Notes under the pieces: model-generated | Database searches by the model: none | Seen by the model: the letters and a program-made list of their open reading frames with translations, nothing else | What the model was told of the DNA's origin: nothing | Position numbers and translations under genes: made by a program | From: Timema cristinae | Lineage: Eukaryota; Arthropoda; Insecta; Phasmatodea; Timematidae | NCBI GenBank assembly: GCA_039000515.1 | Contig: JBCFYV010000001.1 | Location: forward strand, 33,378,061 to 33,442,060 | Direction: 5' to 3' | DNA length: 64,000 nucleotides | Shown here: piece by piece, positions 1-11,695 of the stretch | Position numbering within the stretch: the first letter of the stretch is position 1 | Layout: every line of letters starts with the position of its first letter

Positions 1-776
1 ACGATATAAAATTAACAATCAACTCCTAACCTGTAACGATGTAGAATTAACAATCAATTCCTCATCCGTGCCGATTTCAAATAAACAATGAACTCCTCAC
101 CCGTAACGATTTTAAAATAACAATCAACTCTTCACCTGTAATAATGTAAAATAAACAATGAACTCCTCACCCATAACGATGTCAACGTAACAATTAATTC
201 CTCACCAGTAACGATATAAAATTAACAATCAACTCCTAACCTGTAACGATGTAGAATTAACCATCAATTCCTCATCCGTGACGATTTCAAATAAACAATG
301 AACTTCTCACCCGTAATGATTTTAAATTAACATTCAACTCCTCACCAGTAACGATGTAAAATAAACAATGAACTCCTCACCCATAACGATGTCAACGTAA
401 CAATTCCTCACCCGTAACGATATAAAATTAACAATCAACTCCTCATCTGTAACGATGTCAAATTAACCATTAACTCTCCACTTGTAATGATGTAAAGTCA
501 ACAATTAACTCCTCACCTTTAACGATGTAAAATTAACATTCAACTCCTCACCCGTAACGATGTAAAATTAACATTCAACTCCTCACTCGTAACGATGTAA
601 AATAACATTCAACTCCTCACCCGTAACAATGTAAAATTAACAATCAACTTCTCACCCGTAACGATGTAAGATCAACAATTAACTCCCAATACATAGCGAT
701 ATAAGATCAACAATCAACTTCTCACCTATGACGTCAAATTAATAATTAATTCCTTACCTGTAACGATAAAATTTAT
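1..776. repeat. AT-rich minisatellite, about 34-35 bp unit, 210-bp higher-order period
   Basis: The block is a head-to-tail array of a 34-35 bp unit of the form aacgatgtaaaattaacaa followed by a tcaactcctcacccgt-like half, about 22 copies. Positions 1-210 and 211 to about 415 are near-identical six-unit blocks, which shows higher-order amplification. The array is cut by the window's left edge. No coding potential is seen. Confidence 0.95.
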
Positions 777-2621
777 GGAGTGGTTTCTTCCCCCAATTTC
801 GTTATTTGCACAGCAAAACACTTGACCCGAGTCTTGAGCTAAAATATTTAGTTCCGATTCCCAAAATATATTCTTGCGGTGCAATTCTGTGTAATGCATG
901 TTTGTATCGTTCTTGTACTTTAAAAAAAGCATAAGCATATAACATTATTTAGTAATCTTATTAATGAAACCTCTACTAAACCTGTGTAATAATTGAGTTT
1001 ATGTAACATATTTTTCTAGACATGGTAATGGGTGTAAATAAGTGTTATTACAATATTGTCCGTTACTTTTGTTGAAATTTAATTATTTTGTTAGTAATCA
1101 TTTTGATATGCATTTTTTCTGGATATTATAAGGGTTTTAATCATAATGAAATATTATATATTCATATCTACACTGTTCGATGGTCACGATCAAGTGAATA
1201 TATGTAATGAACATTTTATCATTTGACAAGTAGCTTTTTAAATCAAGAGAAAAGGTTTTCATTAAATTCCAGGACATTCTTGACAGATATTAAACAATTG
1301 TTGATATCACTATGTTAAAAAAATAAACTATGTTTCTACTGGAGAAATATTTTATCTATTTTGGCAAAAAAAAAATGCTATAAAAAACAATAAAAACACT
1401 GCCTTTTATAGCGTTCCCTAAACTCCCACCTTAAGAGTCTAGCTATTAAGATAATGAAAATGTCAACATTTATTAGATGCATGGATATTAATATGCAGAG
1501 GGAACTTTTTCATTTTAATCAGCGTGTTTTACTGCAGGATGGAACTGTTGTAGTAGATATTATAGGTATGTCCTGGCTCACTTTTTGTTCAATATGGTTG
1601 ACATAGAAACCCCCCTCACATCTTTTGGCACCCCCACAGACTTTTTTTCTACCACTACTTATCCCAACCACATCCATAACACATAGCGGTAATTCACCCT
1701 AAAGGATTCATGGTGTAGTGGGACTAGAGATGAAGAAAGTGTTAGGGGGTGGGAATGGGGCTGAAGAGGGCAGTTTAACGTTACGAGATCAAGCTTCATA
1801 ACGTTTGAAAACCGTCGGTCAAACGGTGCCAGCTCCTTGTCAAGTCTTCGGTCACATGACACCAGATCGTTGTCAAGACAGTTGTCGCATGTAAGGGTGA
1901 TGAGGGTGGAAGGAAGGGTTAGGGAGGGGGTGATTAGGGTTGACAGGGGGTGGCTAGTAGGAGTGCAGGATGATGAGGGCGTGACAGGGGTTGGGCTATC
2001 TAGAGTCAGGATGCTGGAAGTATTTTTTTTTGTCAGGGGTTTTGAAAGTTGTGTCACGACGCTTGCACGCAATAGTTTAGTCTACTCAGTCTATGGAGTG
2101 TATAGGGTAGGTGAAGTGCATAAGCAGTTGCCGTAAATAGAATGGAAAACCCTCACATCTTGGGCTCATAAGCGAGGGTGGGGATCAGGGTGTAGGGAGG
2201 AGGGCGCGGGATGTGTAAAAGGATAATTAACCCTCATGAGCTGTGTCGTTTGGAACCTGGTTACCCCATACGAATGTTAAACGAAAGGGAATTGGATCAC
2301 CATTCGTAAGGAGATTGCCATTATCGGTTCTGGGTATGGTGGGGGTGGAGGTGGTGAAAAAAAGGCTGGAAGTGGGGGCCACCGGAAGACTTAAGGGGGA
2401 TCGTTTGAGCATAGAGAAATGTATACTATCCTTTCTCTTTGGTTTGAGGAAGGTGTCGGGGAGGTGTCGATGTCCACTATTTTGAACAACTTTCGCTAGG
2501 ACATACACACATTTTTTACTTGTTGTCATTCGAAGAACCATCATAGTACCAGCCCTAACTATTAATTTAACAAATTAAACACGTTATTTTACATTTAACA
2601 ATAAATGTTATCAATACTCAC
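777..2621. other. Gene-free stretch at the left edge (intron of the downstream receptor gene)
   Basis: Lies 3' of the last visible Ig exon and should be intron. It holds a remnant of the fold-back family seen at 19635-20003 (about 1205-1415) and a GC-richer, G-skewed block at about 1616-2220. Open frames there look like by-products of base composition and match no family I recognise. Confidence 0.6.
1205..1415. mobile_element. Degenerate fold-back MITE remnant (same family as 19635-20003)
   Basis: Contains caattgttgatatcactatg, then a stretch ending near atgctataaaaaacaat. These correspond in order to the right half of the long inverted-repeat element at 19635-20003 (aactgttgatatcaccatg, then ataaatgctgcaaaa). 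Only part of the element is recognisable. Confidence 0.5.
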
Positions 2622-2791
2622 CTGATTTATTTCAATGGTATCTGCATGTTCACACTCATGTGGGATTCGACAGTATCTGATGAACCAACTTACTTTGGGC
2701 TTAGGGTATCCCGCAACTTTACATCTGATTGTATATCGTTCACCTTGATTGAAATAAGCATTGTCATCAATCAGCTGCACCAAGGGTTTAT
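2622..2791 (-). CDS. Pvr-like exon: first half of Ig domain 5
   Basis: Bounded by acceptor ctccccag and donor gtgagta. Joins the Ig4 exon in phase 1 and ends in phase 0. The 56 codons include YTIRCKVAGYPKPKVSW, the B-to-C strand signature with Cys and Trp, followed by extra cysteines in RYCRIPHECEH, as in the fifth Ig domain of VEGFR/Pvr proteins. The second half is outside the window. Confidence 0.85.
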
Positions 2792-3209
2792 CTGGGGAGA
2801 ATATTTTGCAATTTATTAAACAGTGTTTCTAATATTACCAGCAACTTGACTATTATATCATCTTATTTATTATTTTACATTGCATTTTCTTTTTACTAAA
2901 ACACATTAGTATAAAATTGTATTATTTCTGAATATATGCTAATATTATATTTTGATCCAACTGCTGCAAAAGTTAAAAGTGTAAAATTACTTTTAACTAA
3001 CAATATAAAGTTACTTAACATTAAATACTTTAATGTGTAAATTTAATACAATTATGAGCATAGCGTTAGAGACCATGAGCAGTGATAGATATAATAACTG
3101 AATTTTTTAAAAAGTTTTATTTCGCTCTTAAAAATTTTTTAAGTAATTCATTATTATTGACGCATTAGACCACCGGTGCATAGTAAAGCAAATGTTTTTA
3201 GTAACATAC
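2792..3209 (-). other. Intron, nothing recognised
   Basis: AT-rich intron between the Ig5 and Ig4 exons. No repeat family or conserved element is seen. Confidence 0.6.
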
Positions 3210-3506
3210 CTAGAACTATCAATGTAAAATTTTTCCATTTCGTTCCATTGTTGTTTTCTGATTTCAGACTGTAGTTTCCGGTATCTTCAATTTCCACATT
3301 CTTGATTTTAAGGACAGTTTCCTTTTCAGAGGTAATTATTTCTATATTTTCAGAAGGACGTATTTCATTTTGGTATTGATCATACCATGTTATTTGAGGT
3401 TTTGGGTGTGCTATTATGTTCACAACCCATGTGCTTATGTTACCAGCGTACACTCTAGCTGTAGTATTACCTTTGTAAACCAAGTCGTTATAAGTTGTGT
3501 TTATAT
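3210..3506 (-). CDS. Pvr-like exon: complete Ig domain 4
   Basis: Acceptor ttttggcag and donor gtatgtt. Enters with two bases completing an Asp codon and leaves in phase 1. The domain reads IIAHPKPQITWYDQ and later EDTGNYSLKSENNNG. Neither expected disulfide Cys is present: the B-strand position is Asn/Ile and the F-strand position is Ser. Loss of this disulfide in Ig4 is typical of the PDGFR/VEGFR family, so it supports the assignment rather than decay. Several N-x-S/T sites are present. Confidence 0.9.
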
Positions 3507-5206
3507 CTGCCAAAAAAAAAGTCACATTAAAAATTAGCTAACTAATTTCTCGTTATTTATTATTTAATATCATGCTATGATACAAAATAAACTAGTTTTT
3601 ATATACAGGTACCCCAAATAAAACCTACCCAAAACGCACACTATTTAAAACTCTGTGTTCGAAATGTGCGACACCAGCTGCCATGAATAATTCCTCTTGT
3701 CGTCCCTTCTGTTTCCCTTAACTGACTGCTTGCGCATGCGTGCAACATTGACCGAACAAGATAATTGAACCGTCGCACCCCACAAGCGTATGTCTGCTTG
3801 TGAGTTTGCGTTTGGGGATGGTTTTATTTGGGACACCCTGTACTTTAAAAGTTGAGTTTAATCGGAGGCCGATGATAAAGAACACAGTATGAAGGACAAA
3901 TAACAAAATTTACAAAAAATATTATCGCTTAAAGTAATAAGATCTGTATCTGTCACAGTATTAAAGTAAAACTAATGATAAAGTAAAATGTTGTCAATGT
4001 TGATTGCAAAATATTATTTTTGTATTTTATCTACTCTCTATCCGTGTTATTATCAAAGCGTTTAGTTTAATATAGTATTACCTGTTTGCAAACATATTAA
4101 ATTTAGAAATTATAGCTTTATTAGTATGCAAATGAATATTTAAGCCTATGCGTAGCTTCGAAACTTCAAATCCGATACCCTAAGCTAGCAAAGAATTGAA
4201 TTCGATACAAAATTCCGAATATAAATGTTTGATATTTCAAATCCAATCAGAACATTTCAAATCAAAATAGATCCTAAGATTCAGATTAGATAACATTTTT
4301 CAATTGAGCCAGTGTATCTGGTTAGCTCTTACGTTTTAGTTACTAAACATCTCCCAAAAAGCACCGTTGTACTTTAAAAACATTAGTTTACCCTGATATT
4401 ATATATTATTATTATTACTATTATCTAAAATATAGAAGCAAATGCATTTCAATCCAAGTAATAAAGGTGTATTTAGTGCATGATTTAGAATTTAAAATAC
4501 ACTTTTATCACTATTTTTTGCCAAATATATGTTTTCCTTCGGTAATTTTTCAGGGATAAATTACCATCAAGTAGCTAAGTGTTATTGTTATTTAATGGCG
4601 CTCAATTTTGTTGACTATTTAAGTAGCTGTAAAAAAAAAAGCGGCTGAAATTTAGGGTATCCGTATGGTTAAAGGAAGATAAGGTTATTTCTCTTTAGTA
4701 AATATATGATATTGTTAATGAGCATTAAATACAAACGTCATATTGATAAACAGTCCTTTAAACTTTTAATAATAAATTTTCCCGAACGAGCTTCGGGAAC
4801 ATCTAATTTGCTGAAGATTGGGATCCTGAAGTTGTTTATTTAGAATATTTTATGAAAGTTATTTGGTAAATATTTTATATTTTATTGTTTACTGATCACG
4901 TTTCAACGCGGTGTTTATGACATTATCTGTTTTATTGGATTTGACAGAAAACAAGATCTATTCAAATGCTAGTTTTAGATATATTTTTTTAACTATTACA
5001 TATTTGGATTCGATTTGAAACATTTTTATTGTTTCGGATTCAAATAAAAAATATTTTAAGTATGATATTTAATTCGGAATCGATTTTAGTTATAAACCTT
5101 GGATTTGGATTATATTTTAAATGGAAAATGTATTTTCACAGTCCTATAAATATTAAACGGAACCAACCGAGCAGCTGTAAAGTACTAAAGGACGATGCGA
5201 ACATAC
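3507..5206 (-). other. Intron with a MITE and TTCAAATCC-motif repeats
   Basis: Holds the TA-flanked element at 3606-3840. The part from about 4150 to 5115 is AT-rich and sprinkled with ttcaaatccga / attcggatttga-type words in both orientations, also seen at 15290-15725 and 16620-17300. No exon is recognised. Confidence 0.55.
3606..3840. mobile_element. MITE with CAGG...CCTG inverted ends and TA duplication
   Basis: Left end caggtaccccaaataaaacc pairs with right end ggttttatttgggacaccctg; a TA dinucleotide flanks each side. About 235 bp with no coding capacity. TA target and TACAGGGTG-like ends suggest a Tc1/mariner-type partner (inference). Confidence 0.85.
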
Positions 5207-5399
5207 CGTAAACTTTCATGTAATGACTGACGTTGTTCGTATTTCCGTTGTGGTCCACAATCCGACATGTGTAGTCACCCTCGTCTCGATGAGTTGCGTT
5301 ATGGATGGTAAGGTTCCTTTCATACTTGTATTGAATTTGTTTCAAATTGCCGACATTGACATTCTTATGGGTTGTGTTACTCTCAAAGATTCTGTTTTC
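5207..5399 (-). CDS. Pvr-like exon: second half of Ig domain 3
   Basis: Acceptor ttttttcag, donor gtatgtt. Phase 0 in, phase 1 out. Contains HRDEGDYTCRIVDHNGNT, the E-F strand signature (D-x-G-x-Y-x-C) that closes the Ig3 disulfide with the Cys in exon 7614-7762. Sequons such as NTT, NLT, NAT and NVS suggest heavy glycosylation. Confidence 0.92.
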
Positions 5400-5426
5400 C
5401 TGAAAAAAAGCTTTTATTTATTATAA

Positions 5427-5665
5427 TATATTTTAGCACCACGTCTTAATACCCGTTCGGGTTGTACATATACGTAATAATCACATTAATATGTTAGGGA
5501 TGAGGAAGGTTGAATTTAGAGGAAGTCTACCCGCATTTGCATAAAGGGAGAGTGAGAAAACGTTTAAGGAAAATCCCCTCAGTACATACACAACCAAGAT
5601 TCAAACCCCGATATTCCCGTCAAGGGCAGTCCAGTCTATCGCGAAAGATAACGCCTAAGACAATT
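5427..5665 (-). mobile_element. Old SINE-B copy, minus orientation
   Basis: Starts with the shared tail (gcaccacgtcttaatacc, cgttcgggttgtac) and continues with the SINE-B body (tgcataaagggagagtgaga, caaccaagattcaaacccc). The tRNA-like head is worn away. Confidence 0.8.
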
Positions 5666-5853
5666 TTTCAACATAGCTTATTACGTAATTGAGGAAATAG
5701 TTTCAATCTAACAAATGTTTGAAATAAAATTACTAAAGTCTTACCATTAAGTACCAAACTTCTAGCGACTTAACAGCGGGAGTAAAAACTAAACATTTGT
5801 CTTGAAAAAGAGGAGATACAACGTTTTACCCTTAATATAAAGGGCTGATATTA

Positions 5854-5951
5854 CCGTATTTATTCGATTATAAGACGCGCCTTGTTTTTAGAAATGTTTA
5901 AGCGAGGGTGGGGGGTAGGCGGGGAGTGCGTCTTAAAATAAGAGAAATACG
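5854..5951. mobile_element. Short MITE with ccgtatttattcgattataa inverted ends
   Basis: Left ccgtatttattcgattataa / gacgcgcc is mirrored by right gtgcgtcttaaaataagag / aaatacg. About 100 bp, non-coding. Ends of this wording are common in animal DNA transposons; superfamily not assigned. Confidence 0.6.
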
Positions 5952-6660
5952 TTAAATAAGAGATGGGGTGACTTAACACTACAGTTCAGTGAATTTATCT
6001 CCAAATAACCTTTGCAGCAGAGACTTGATACGAATCTATAACAGAAGAAGAACCTAAAAAACTTCAACCGTTAGGGAAATACAACAAAATGCTACACTAG
6101 CTTACCCGTTGTCGTGCCACGAGTCAATTCTGCAATGACAGCTCTCAACTGTAGGCTTTAGATTAATTTTTAGAAATGTAAATTGTGAATTCAATATTAA
6201 TTTAGGTAGAGTCATATTTCAATTTTAATCCTAAATTTAAAATTCTCCCGTTTTAATGCATTTGAAATTAAAAAAATTTCGGGAACACATTCGATGTATA
6301 AGCTTTAATTTTTTTTTTTTTTAATTTGGTGAAAGCTGTTGGGTAAAATTCCACTAAACACTGCCTAAAGGAATGGCTTCATGTTTTAAATATATAAGTT
6401 GTGATATTTTAGTTAAATATTATATTAATAAAGAGCTAATAGTAACTACACAATTGACAGCAAGGAAGGCAGGACAAGTAATTACATTTTCAATCTAAAC
6501 TAGAATTTAAAATGAGATTGGTAGCGATTTATTTAAAAGAATTACATAATAGGAATAGTTCACTAAGTCTTATAAACGAGTTTGCTTGGTCATATGCATA
6601 GCCCCAAGCCTTTATATTTTCCAAACAAAACACTTCACTGTTTGTGGTCCTGATATATTT

Positions 6661-6735
6661 TTATTTTTAGCACCGTGTCTTACCACCCGTTTGGGTTATA
6701 CGTCGGTACTGATATTAATGGGAGGGCTAGTGCCA
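6661..6735 (-). mobile_element. SINE 3'-tail remnant
   Basis: agcaccgtgtcttaccaccc followed by gtttgggttatacg is the tail shared by SINE families A and B. The body is not recognisable. Confidence 0.6.
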
Positions 6736-6808
6736 CTTGTGTATAGATCCATACGCTCACCGAAAAACAAGCGTAAAACAGATTCAAGTTCAAGTGAGGA
6801 GCTGTAAA

Positions 6809-6923
6809 CCAATAACACGATTTCTGCCTCATTGACGCGAGCTGTTCTGCTTGAGGTCAACTCATCTCTACAAGAACTTTAGTAGAACAGCTCGCGACGA
6901 TAAGTCGGAAATCTTGTGATTGG
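6809..6923. mobile_element. Fold-back element, about 40-bp arms
   Basis: Arms from ccaataacacgatttctgcc to gcgagctgttct and, inverted, agaacagctcgcg to cttgtgattgg pair over about 40 bp with several mismatches. The core is about 30 bp. Non-coding MITE or stem-loop. Confidence 0.75.
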
Positions 6924-7613
6924 CTCAGAGCTCGTCACGTGACCACTTTTTTGGTTTTTCGTTAGTTTTTCAGCGAAAGTGTGGGTACACAGTACCTCGT
7001 CCTCTGCGCCTGAGATATTCTGCATGGGAGACCCAATCAAATCTCAAAACCTACCATCTTAAATCAAAGCCCATGCGCATTTGAAAGAGCATGCGCTGTA
7101 AAGCTAGACGCAAGCATACAACTTCGTTAGTTGTTGTGAGGAGATTTGAAATAACCTCTTAAAGGAAAACTTTTGTGTCGATGTATTGGATTGTGTTATG
7201 ACACAGTTTTATAATTTGAAAATATCCATCGTGACAGTGATTTAATCACTGGAAAATAAAATATGTTTATAACCAGCCTTAAGTATTTGTTGCAATGCAT
7301 CATGGGGAAACATACAGCGTGTGAATTACTGCGATCGTTAAACAGTTTATGCTATTTTCAGCGAAAGTGTCAATCAAGCTTTACCCAAGGCAATCCATGT
7401 TGTGCTGAAAAATAGAATGGATTTTCACACCCTTGGTGATAAAGTAGACTCCTTTGCACACCATATTGTTTCTAAAACAGTGTCTAGTAGCGATAGTCAT
7501 TTCAAAAATCCATTTCAAGACACAAATATAATAAACTTTTTAGAAACACTTTGAAATGTTATAATTTAGGTTTCGATACATAAGTTAGAAATATGAAAAA
7601 ATTAAAGTGTTAC

Positions 7614-7762
7614 CTCTTTCGTGCTGGGATATATCCAATTCATGTTGAACTTGATGTTGGAAGCCATTTCCACCCAGCAATTAATGATAACAGTGTCACC
7701 TACTTCTACATGCATGTTCTGAATATTGTCCATCATGGGCTTACTGACTGACTCTGTGTAAG
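7614..7762 (-). CDS. Pvr-like exon: first half of Ig domain 3
   Basis: Acceptor ctctttcag, donor gtaacac. Takes the phase-1 base from exon 9423-9585 and ends in phase 0. Reads VEVGDTVIINCWVEMAS and then MNWIYPSTKE. The Cys and Trp are the Ig core residues, and W-x-Y-P matches the Ig3 wording of VEGF receptors (WNYP). Confidence 0.92.
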
Positions 7763-9422
7763 CTGAAAGAGACATAACATAATTACATGGATATTCTAAT
7801 TTATGTTGTAGATATTTGAACTTATTTGAACAATATTCATAAATTAATCAATGGTGGTTTTAATTAGGTTTCCCTAACTCAAATTTGACACAAAAATATC
7901 CTTTAAAACAATAATTACGACACTTGTTTTTGAAATAAATTTACGATCAATATTAATAACTGTAAAAACATTATTTTTAAGACGTTTGGGATAGAAATGA
8001 TTAGATTACAAATCATTTGATATGTGGTCATAAGGAATGGTAGTGAGAGTAAGGAATATTTATGATAATAATGTGAGTTGTGTATTGACGGAAAGAGAGT
8101 GGACAGAGTGGCTCCAATTAAAAAATTGATTCAACGAGGGAACAGCCCTCTCACCATGACTATTTGTATTTGTGATGGAAATGATAGTGAATATAGTGGC
8201 AGGCAAATTGGGTGAGGAGAAGAAGTGGCAGGCAAATTGGGTGAGGAGAAGATGAAAGCAATGATGTTTGCAGATGACTTGATGGTATGAGAGGAAAATT
8301 AAGAGGAAATACAGGAAGAGTTGCAGGAATAGAATGAGGAGTTTAAAAAGTGTGGAATGAAATTTAGTATGACGAAAAGGGAAGTGATGGTGATGACAAG
8401 ACAGAGAACAAGGCCAAGAAATATGATAGAACTGGGTTGAGTAGATTTGAAAAGTTTCTGGCAGTGTGATTGAGGCCAAAGGTGGCAGCAGAGAAAATAT
8501 AGTGAGACGAGGGCAGCAGGGAGAGGTTTTCTACAGGTGTGTAAGAGACCCACTATGGAAAAGAGAAGTGTCCCTAAGGTGTAAGGAAGTGCTGTATACA
8601 GCATACTTCATACCCATAGTTACGTATGCAGCGGAAACTTGGACTGTGGATAAAAGAGAAACAATGAAAATGGAGGCCATGGGAATGAAGCTTTGTGGAG
8701 CATGCTAGCTGTCACAAGAAGAGATAGGATTAGGAATAAAGATGTAAGGTTTAGAGTTGGGGTACAGGGTGTACATGAGACAGTAGAGGAAGCTAGGATA
8801 GATAGTATGGAAACGCTATGAGGATGAAAGGGGAGAGTATTCCAAGAAGATTAATGAATATGAAGTATGTAGAGAAGAGACCATAAGGAAGAGATGGGAG
8901 GAACATATAGCAGAAAGTGTGCGAGTGAGAGGAGGAGAGTGGAAGAGAGTGCAGGAGGAAGAATGGTGGAAGAACAGAGGGAATGAAGGCATTTTACTAA
9001 ACAGAACTGGCCACAGGCTGGAAACAGTTCATGATGATGATGATGATGACGACGATGATGATGATGATATGATCGCGAATTCTCTTTAGATCACCAAGAA
9101 CGAGAAAAAAATTGTAAGCTTTTCTTTTCGTAACGTTCTTACCACTATTATAGTGATATAGTTTACAAAAATCACTAACACATTTATAAATGATTTATTT
9201 ATCACTGTTTGACTGTTGTTTACTGTGTACCCTTCGTTTACTTTGGTTTCACTACGGTACAACTTATAAAAAAGGTAATAGTGTAATAACTAAAGGTAAG
9301 ACCACTAAACGTATAAGCGTAAACGAAGTGTACATATTCAAATATAAATAATATTATTAAAAAGTTGAATATTTACAAAAAAAAGTTTACACACAATATA
9401 TCAAAATTAGTGTGATACCTAC
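7763..9422 (-). other. Intron with LINE insertion
   Basis: Mostly the LINE fragment 8072-9069; the flanks are AT-rich with nothing recognised. Confidence 0.6.
8072..9069 (+). pseudogene. 5'-truncated non-LTR retrotransposon, reverse transcriptase C-terminal part
   Basis: Plus-strand translation, across several frameshifts and stops, gives MKAMMFADDLMV (RT catalytic box FADD, codons 8267-8278), then KCGMKFSMTKREVMVMTR, then TAYFIPIVTYAAETWTVDKR and VTRRDRIRNKDVRFRVGVQG, the usual order in arthropod endonuclease-reverse transcriptase LINEs. It ends in a (gat)n tract at 9029-9069 that may be its 3' tail. A 28-bp tandem duplication (gtggcaggcaaattgggtga unit, about 8198-8253) sits just before FADD. 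Inactive; clade not assigned. Confidence 0.88.
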
Positions 9423-9585
9423 GTGATACATTTACTGAGAACATGCTCGTGGAAGTTATATCACCCAGCTTGGCTACACATTCGTAATCACCGCCATTTT
9501 TTATGTCGACATGGTGCAGTGTTATTCCGTCAGTTGGGTCGTACTCAATTGTCATATTTCCCTTTTCAAAACTGGAATTGTCGAC
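9423..9585 (-). CDS. Pvr-like exon: second half of Ig domain 2
   Basis: Acceptor ttgtaag and donor gtaggta. Phase 0 in, phase 1 out. Contains TIEYDPTDGITLHH and IKNGGDYECVAKLGD, the Ig2 F-strand motif with Cys. An alternative acceptor 14 bases in (attccag) would break the frame, so the upstream one is chosen. Confidence 0.9.
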
Positions 9586-10432
9586 CTTACAAGATGACAA
9601 GAAATAAAGTGGTTAGGTTACAGTTAAATAGGTAAATATATAAAGGTTTCATGCATATAACGTTTAGGTGGCCACATGGTTTAAGGCAATGGTCTCAAAC
9701 ACAGACAAGCCGAAGGGCAAGATTCACAAACTCGGGCAGTGTTGCCAACGACATATAATTGTTGTAGCTATATTAGTATCAGAAAGTCGCTAGATTGTCG
9801 CTAAACGAAAAAATAAAGTGGTCAGGTTTGTTGCCAAACAAAAAATGCGTACATTAATCTGAAATGAATGTAAGATACATCAGTGTACTGAGGTGATCTC
9901 CTGATCCGATACGATGTCATTGTGATTTGTGAATGACAGATAAATAGTTTAGAGCTCTTCTGTAAACTGAATCAATGAATTTTGTGTTCTTGCAGTATGG
10001 TAGTTATAAAATCAAAATTTGACATCATTAAAATTTAAAATAATGAACATGAACTTGAAATAAAACTAAACAAAACCACAAATGTACAAAACTGAAGATT
10101 CTGGAATCATGTCAGCTGTTTTATATATCACTAATCATATACACAAAATGCTCATCTATTGTATGGTTTGCTATATTATGACCCAAACCATAATGCACCA
10201 GAAGCATGAACCACGCAAAATTTCAAATCAAGTAAATTACACGAGAAACAAACTTCCCAAACAGTAAAAGAAACTAAACTAATCAGCGATTCTGCACGTG
10301 GCTGTATTGTTTACCGGCCTCAATGCTGTGTTGCCAAACTTCTGTATTCCGGCCTGTAAAGACGTCCGCTAGACTCTCAAAAAGTGTATGTTCTCTTTTT
10401 TTCAACCTCTTAGGGAAAATGATTGTACATCA

Positions 10433-11271
10433 CAGGGGTGAATCCAGGATTTTCGTGAGAAGGAGGGAAACGCGGGTGCATTGGGTCGGGAGGGGAAAGG
10501 GGCACCTAATTAAATTTTGACATAAAAAAAATACTTCAAAATTTTAGAGTAGATCTTACGATAATTTTTCAGTGTAACGTTAAACTTGAGAATAATTCTC
10601 TAATGAAGTGAATAACTCGAAATTGGCGATTAGTATTGAAATTTATTAAAATCAAATAATAAGAGCATCAACAAATAGTGATTATTAAGAGGGAAATAAG
10701 TTTAAACACTATAACAATTATTCTATAAATAATTTTTTATCTATTCAATCAGATAAAATATATGGAATTATTCAGATTTCGAACAATCGAAAATTAATTC
10801 CACTCTATTTTATATATGGTTATTTATCATTCTAAATTAAAATTTACCACGTTATGTGTGTGGTATTATTCAAAGATTTTGTTTAAAGCACTTTATTTAA
10901 AAATAAATTATATTAAAGCTCTTTATTTATTATTAATAATTAAATAGTAATAATAAAAATGATAAAATAAATTTAAACCTAAACAATGTTTGTGAAACAA
11001 GGTGAGAGGCGAGCAACTTAAATTTGGGTAATTTCATTAATACTTATTTTCTCCATTTTAATACTTAATGGGATTGTATTAAGTATTTATAATAATTAAC
11101 GTATATTAATCATTTGATAATTACCAATAACAATTTTTTTTAATGAAATATGGTTAGTGAGATAATATTACGTGACAATAAAACTAGCAGTGACTTTTAA
11201 CATTTATTTAATTGGTTTAATTTCTTGAAAGGGGCTCGCGTCCCTCGCACCTCCTCCTGGATCCACCCCTG
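10433..11271. mobile_element. Non-autonomous hAT element, 839 bp, with 8-bp target duplication
   Basis: Ends caggggtgaatccagga and, inverted, caggggtggatccagga form terminal inverted repeats. Flanks gtacatca (left) and gtacaaca (right) agree in 7 of 8 bases, the length expected for hAT insertion. The interior is very AT-rich and non-coding. A related copy is at 23137-23543. Confidence 0.88.
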
Positions 11272-11445
11272 GTACAACAATGATTTATATATCTCATTTT
11301 AGACTCGATTGTCAATAATTACCCTTTTATGGTAAAAATAAGATGTGCATCCCCCAGTAAATGCCGAACATGTTAACAAGAAGTCAAAATTTTAAAACGT
11401 AAGTGTTTACCTTTGGGGACCCAACATCGATATTTTTTATTGGTC

Positions 11446-11695
11446 ACCGCCTCGGTGGCGTAGTTGGCTAACGCTCTTGTCGTGTTGAGCTCGACTGCTG
11501 AGGACGGGGATATCGAGGTTCGAATCTTGGTCGGGTGAACTGGGGTTGTTTTTCCTAAATGGTTTTCCACGCAAATGCGGGTTCACTTCCTCTAATTCAA
11601 CCTTCCCAATTCCTAATCCATTAGCGTAATTAGTACTTAAAGCGTATAACCCGAACGGGTAGTAAGACGTGGTGCTAAATATTATTATTATATTA
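11446..11695 (+). mobile_element. SINE-B copy, full length, with target duplication
   Basis: Head gcctcggtggcgtagttggc with a tRNA-like box B (ggttcgaatc), body with cctaaatggttttccac and caaatgcgggttcactt, shared tail cgtataacccgaacgggtag, then attattatta. Flanking 11-bp repeat ttttattggtc occurs at 11435-11445 and 11696-11706. Confidence 0.93.

Larger units (their letters stand above)
5400..7613 (-). other. Intron rich in SINE-B debris and small fold-back elements
   Basis: Holds the elements listed at 5427-5665, 5854-5951, 6661-6735 and 6809-6923. The remaining AT-rich DNA shows nothing recognisable. Confidence 0.6.

Noticed and set aside
1..776. CRISPR-like array
   Set aside because: Units vary throughout, without separate constant repeats and unique spacers; it is a minisatellite in a eukaryotic intron.
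1659..2136. Overlapping 100-137 codon open frames on both strands
   Set aside because: The block is G-skewed and low-complexity; neither translation shows a domain, and mutually overlapping frames fit base composition better than genes.
8060..8604. Minus-strand open frames of 101-139 codons
   Set aside because: They are antisense to the clearly recognisable LINE reverse transcriptase on the plus strand.
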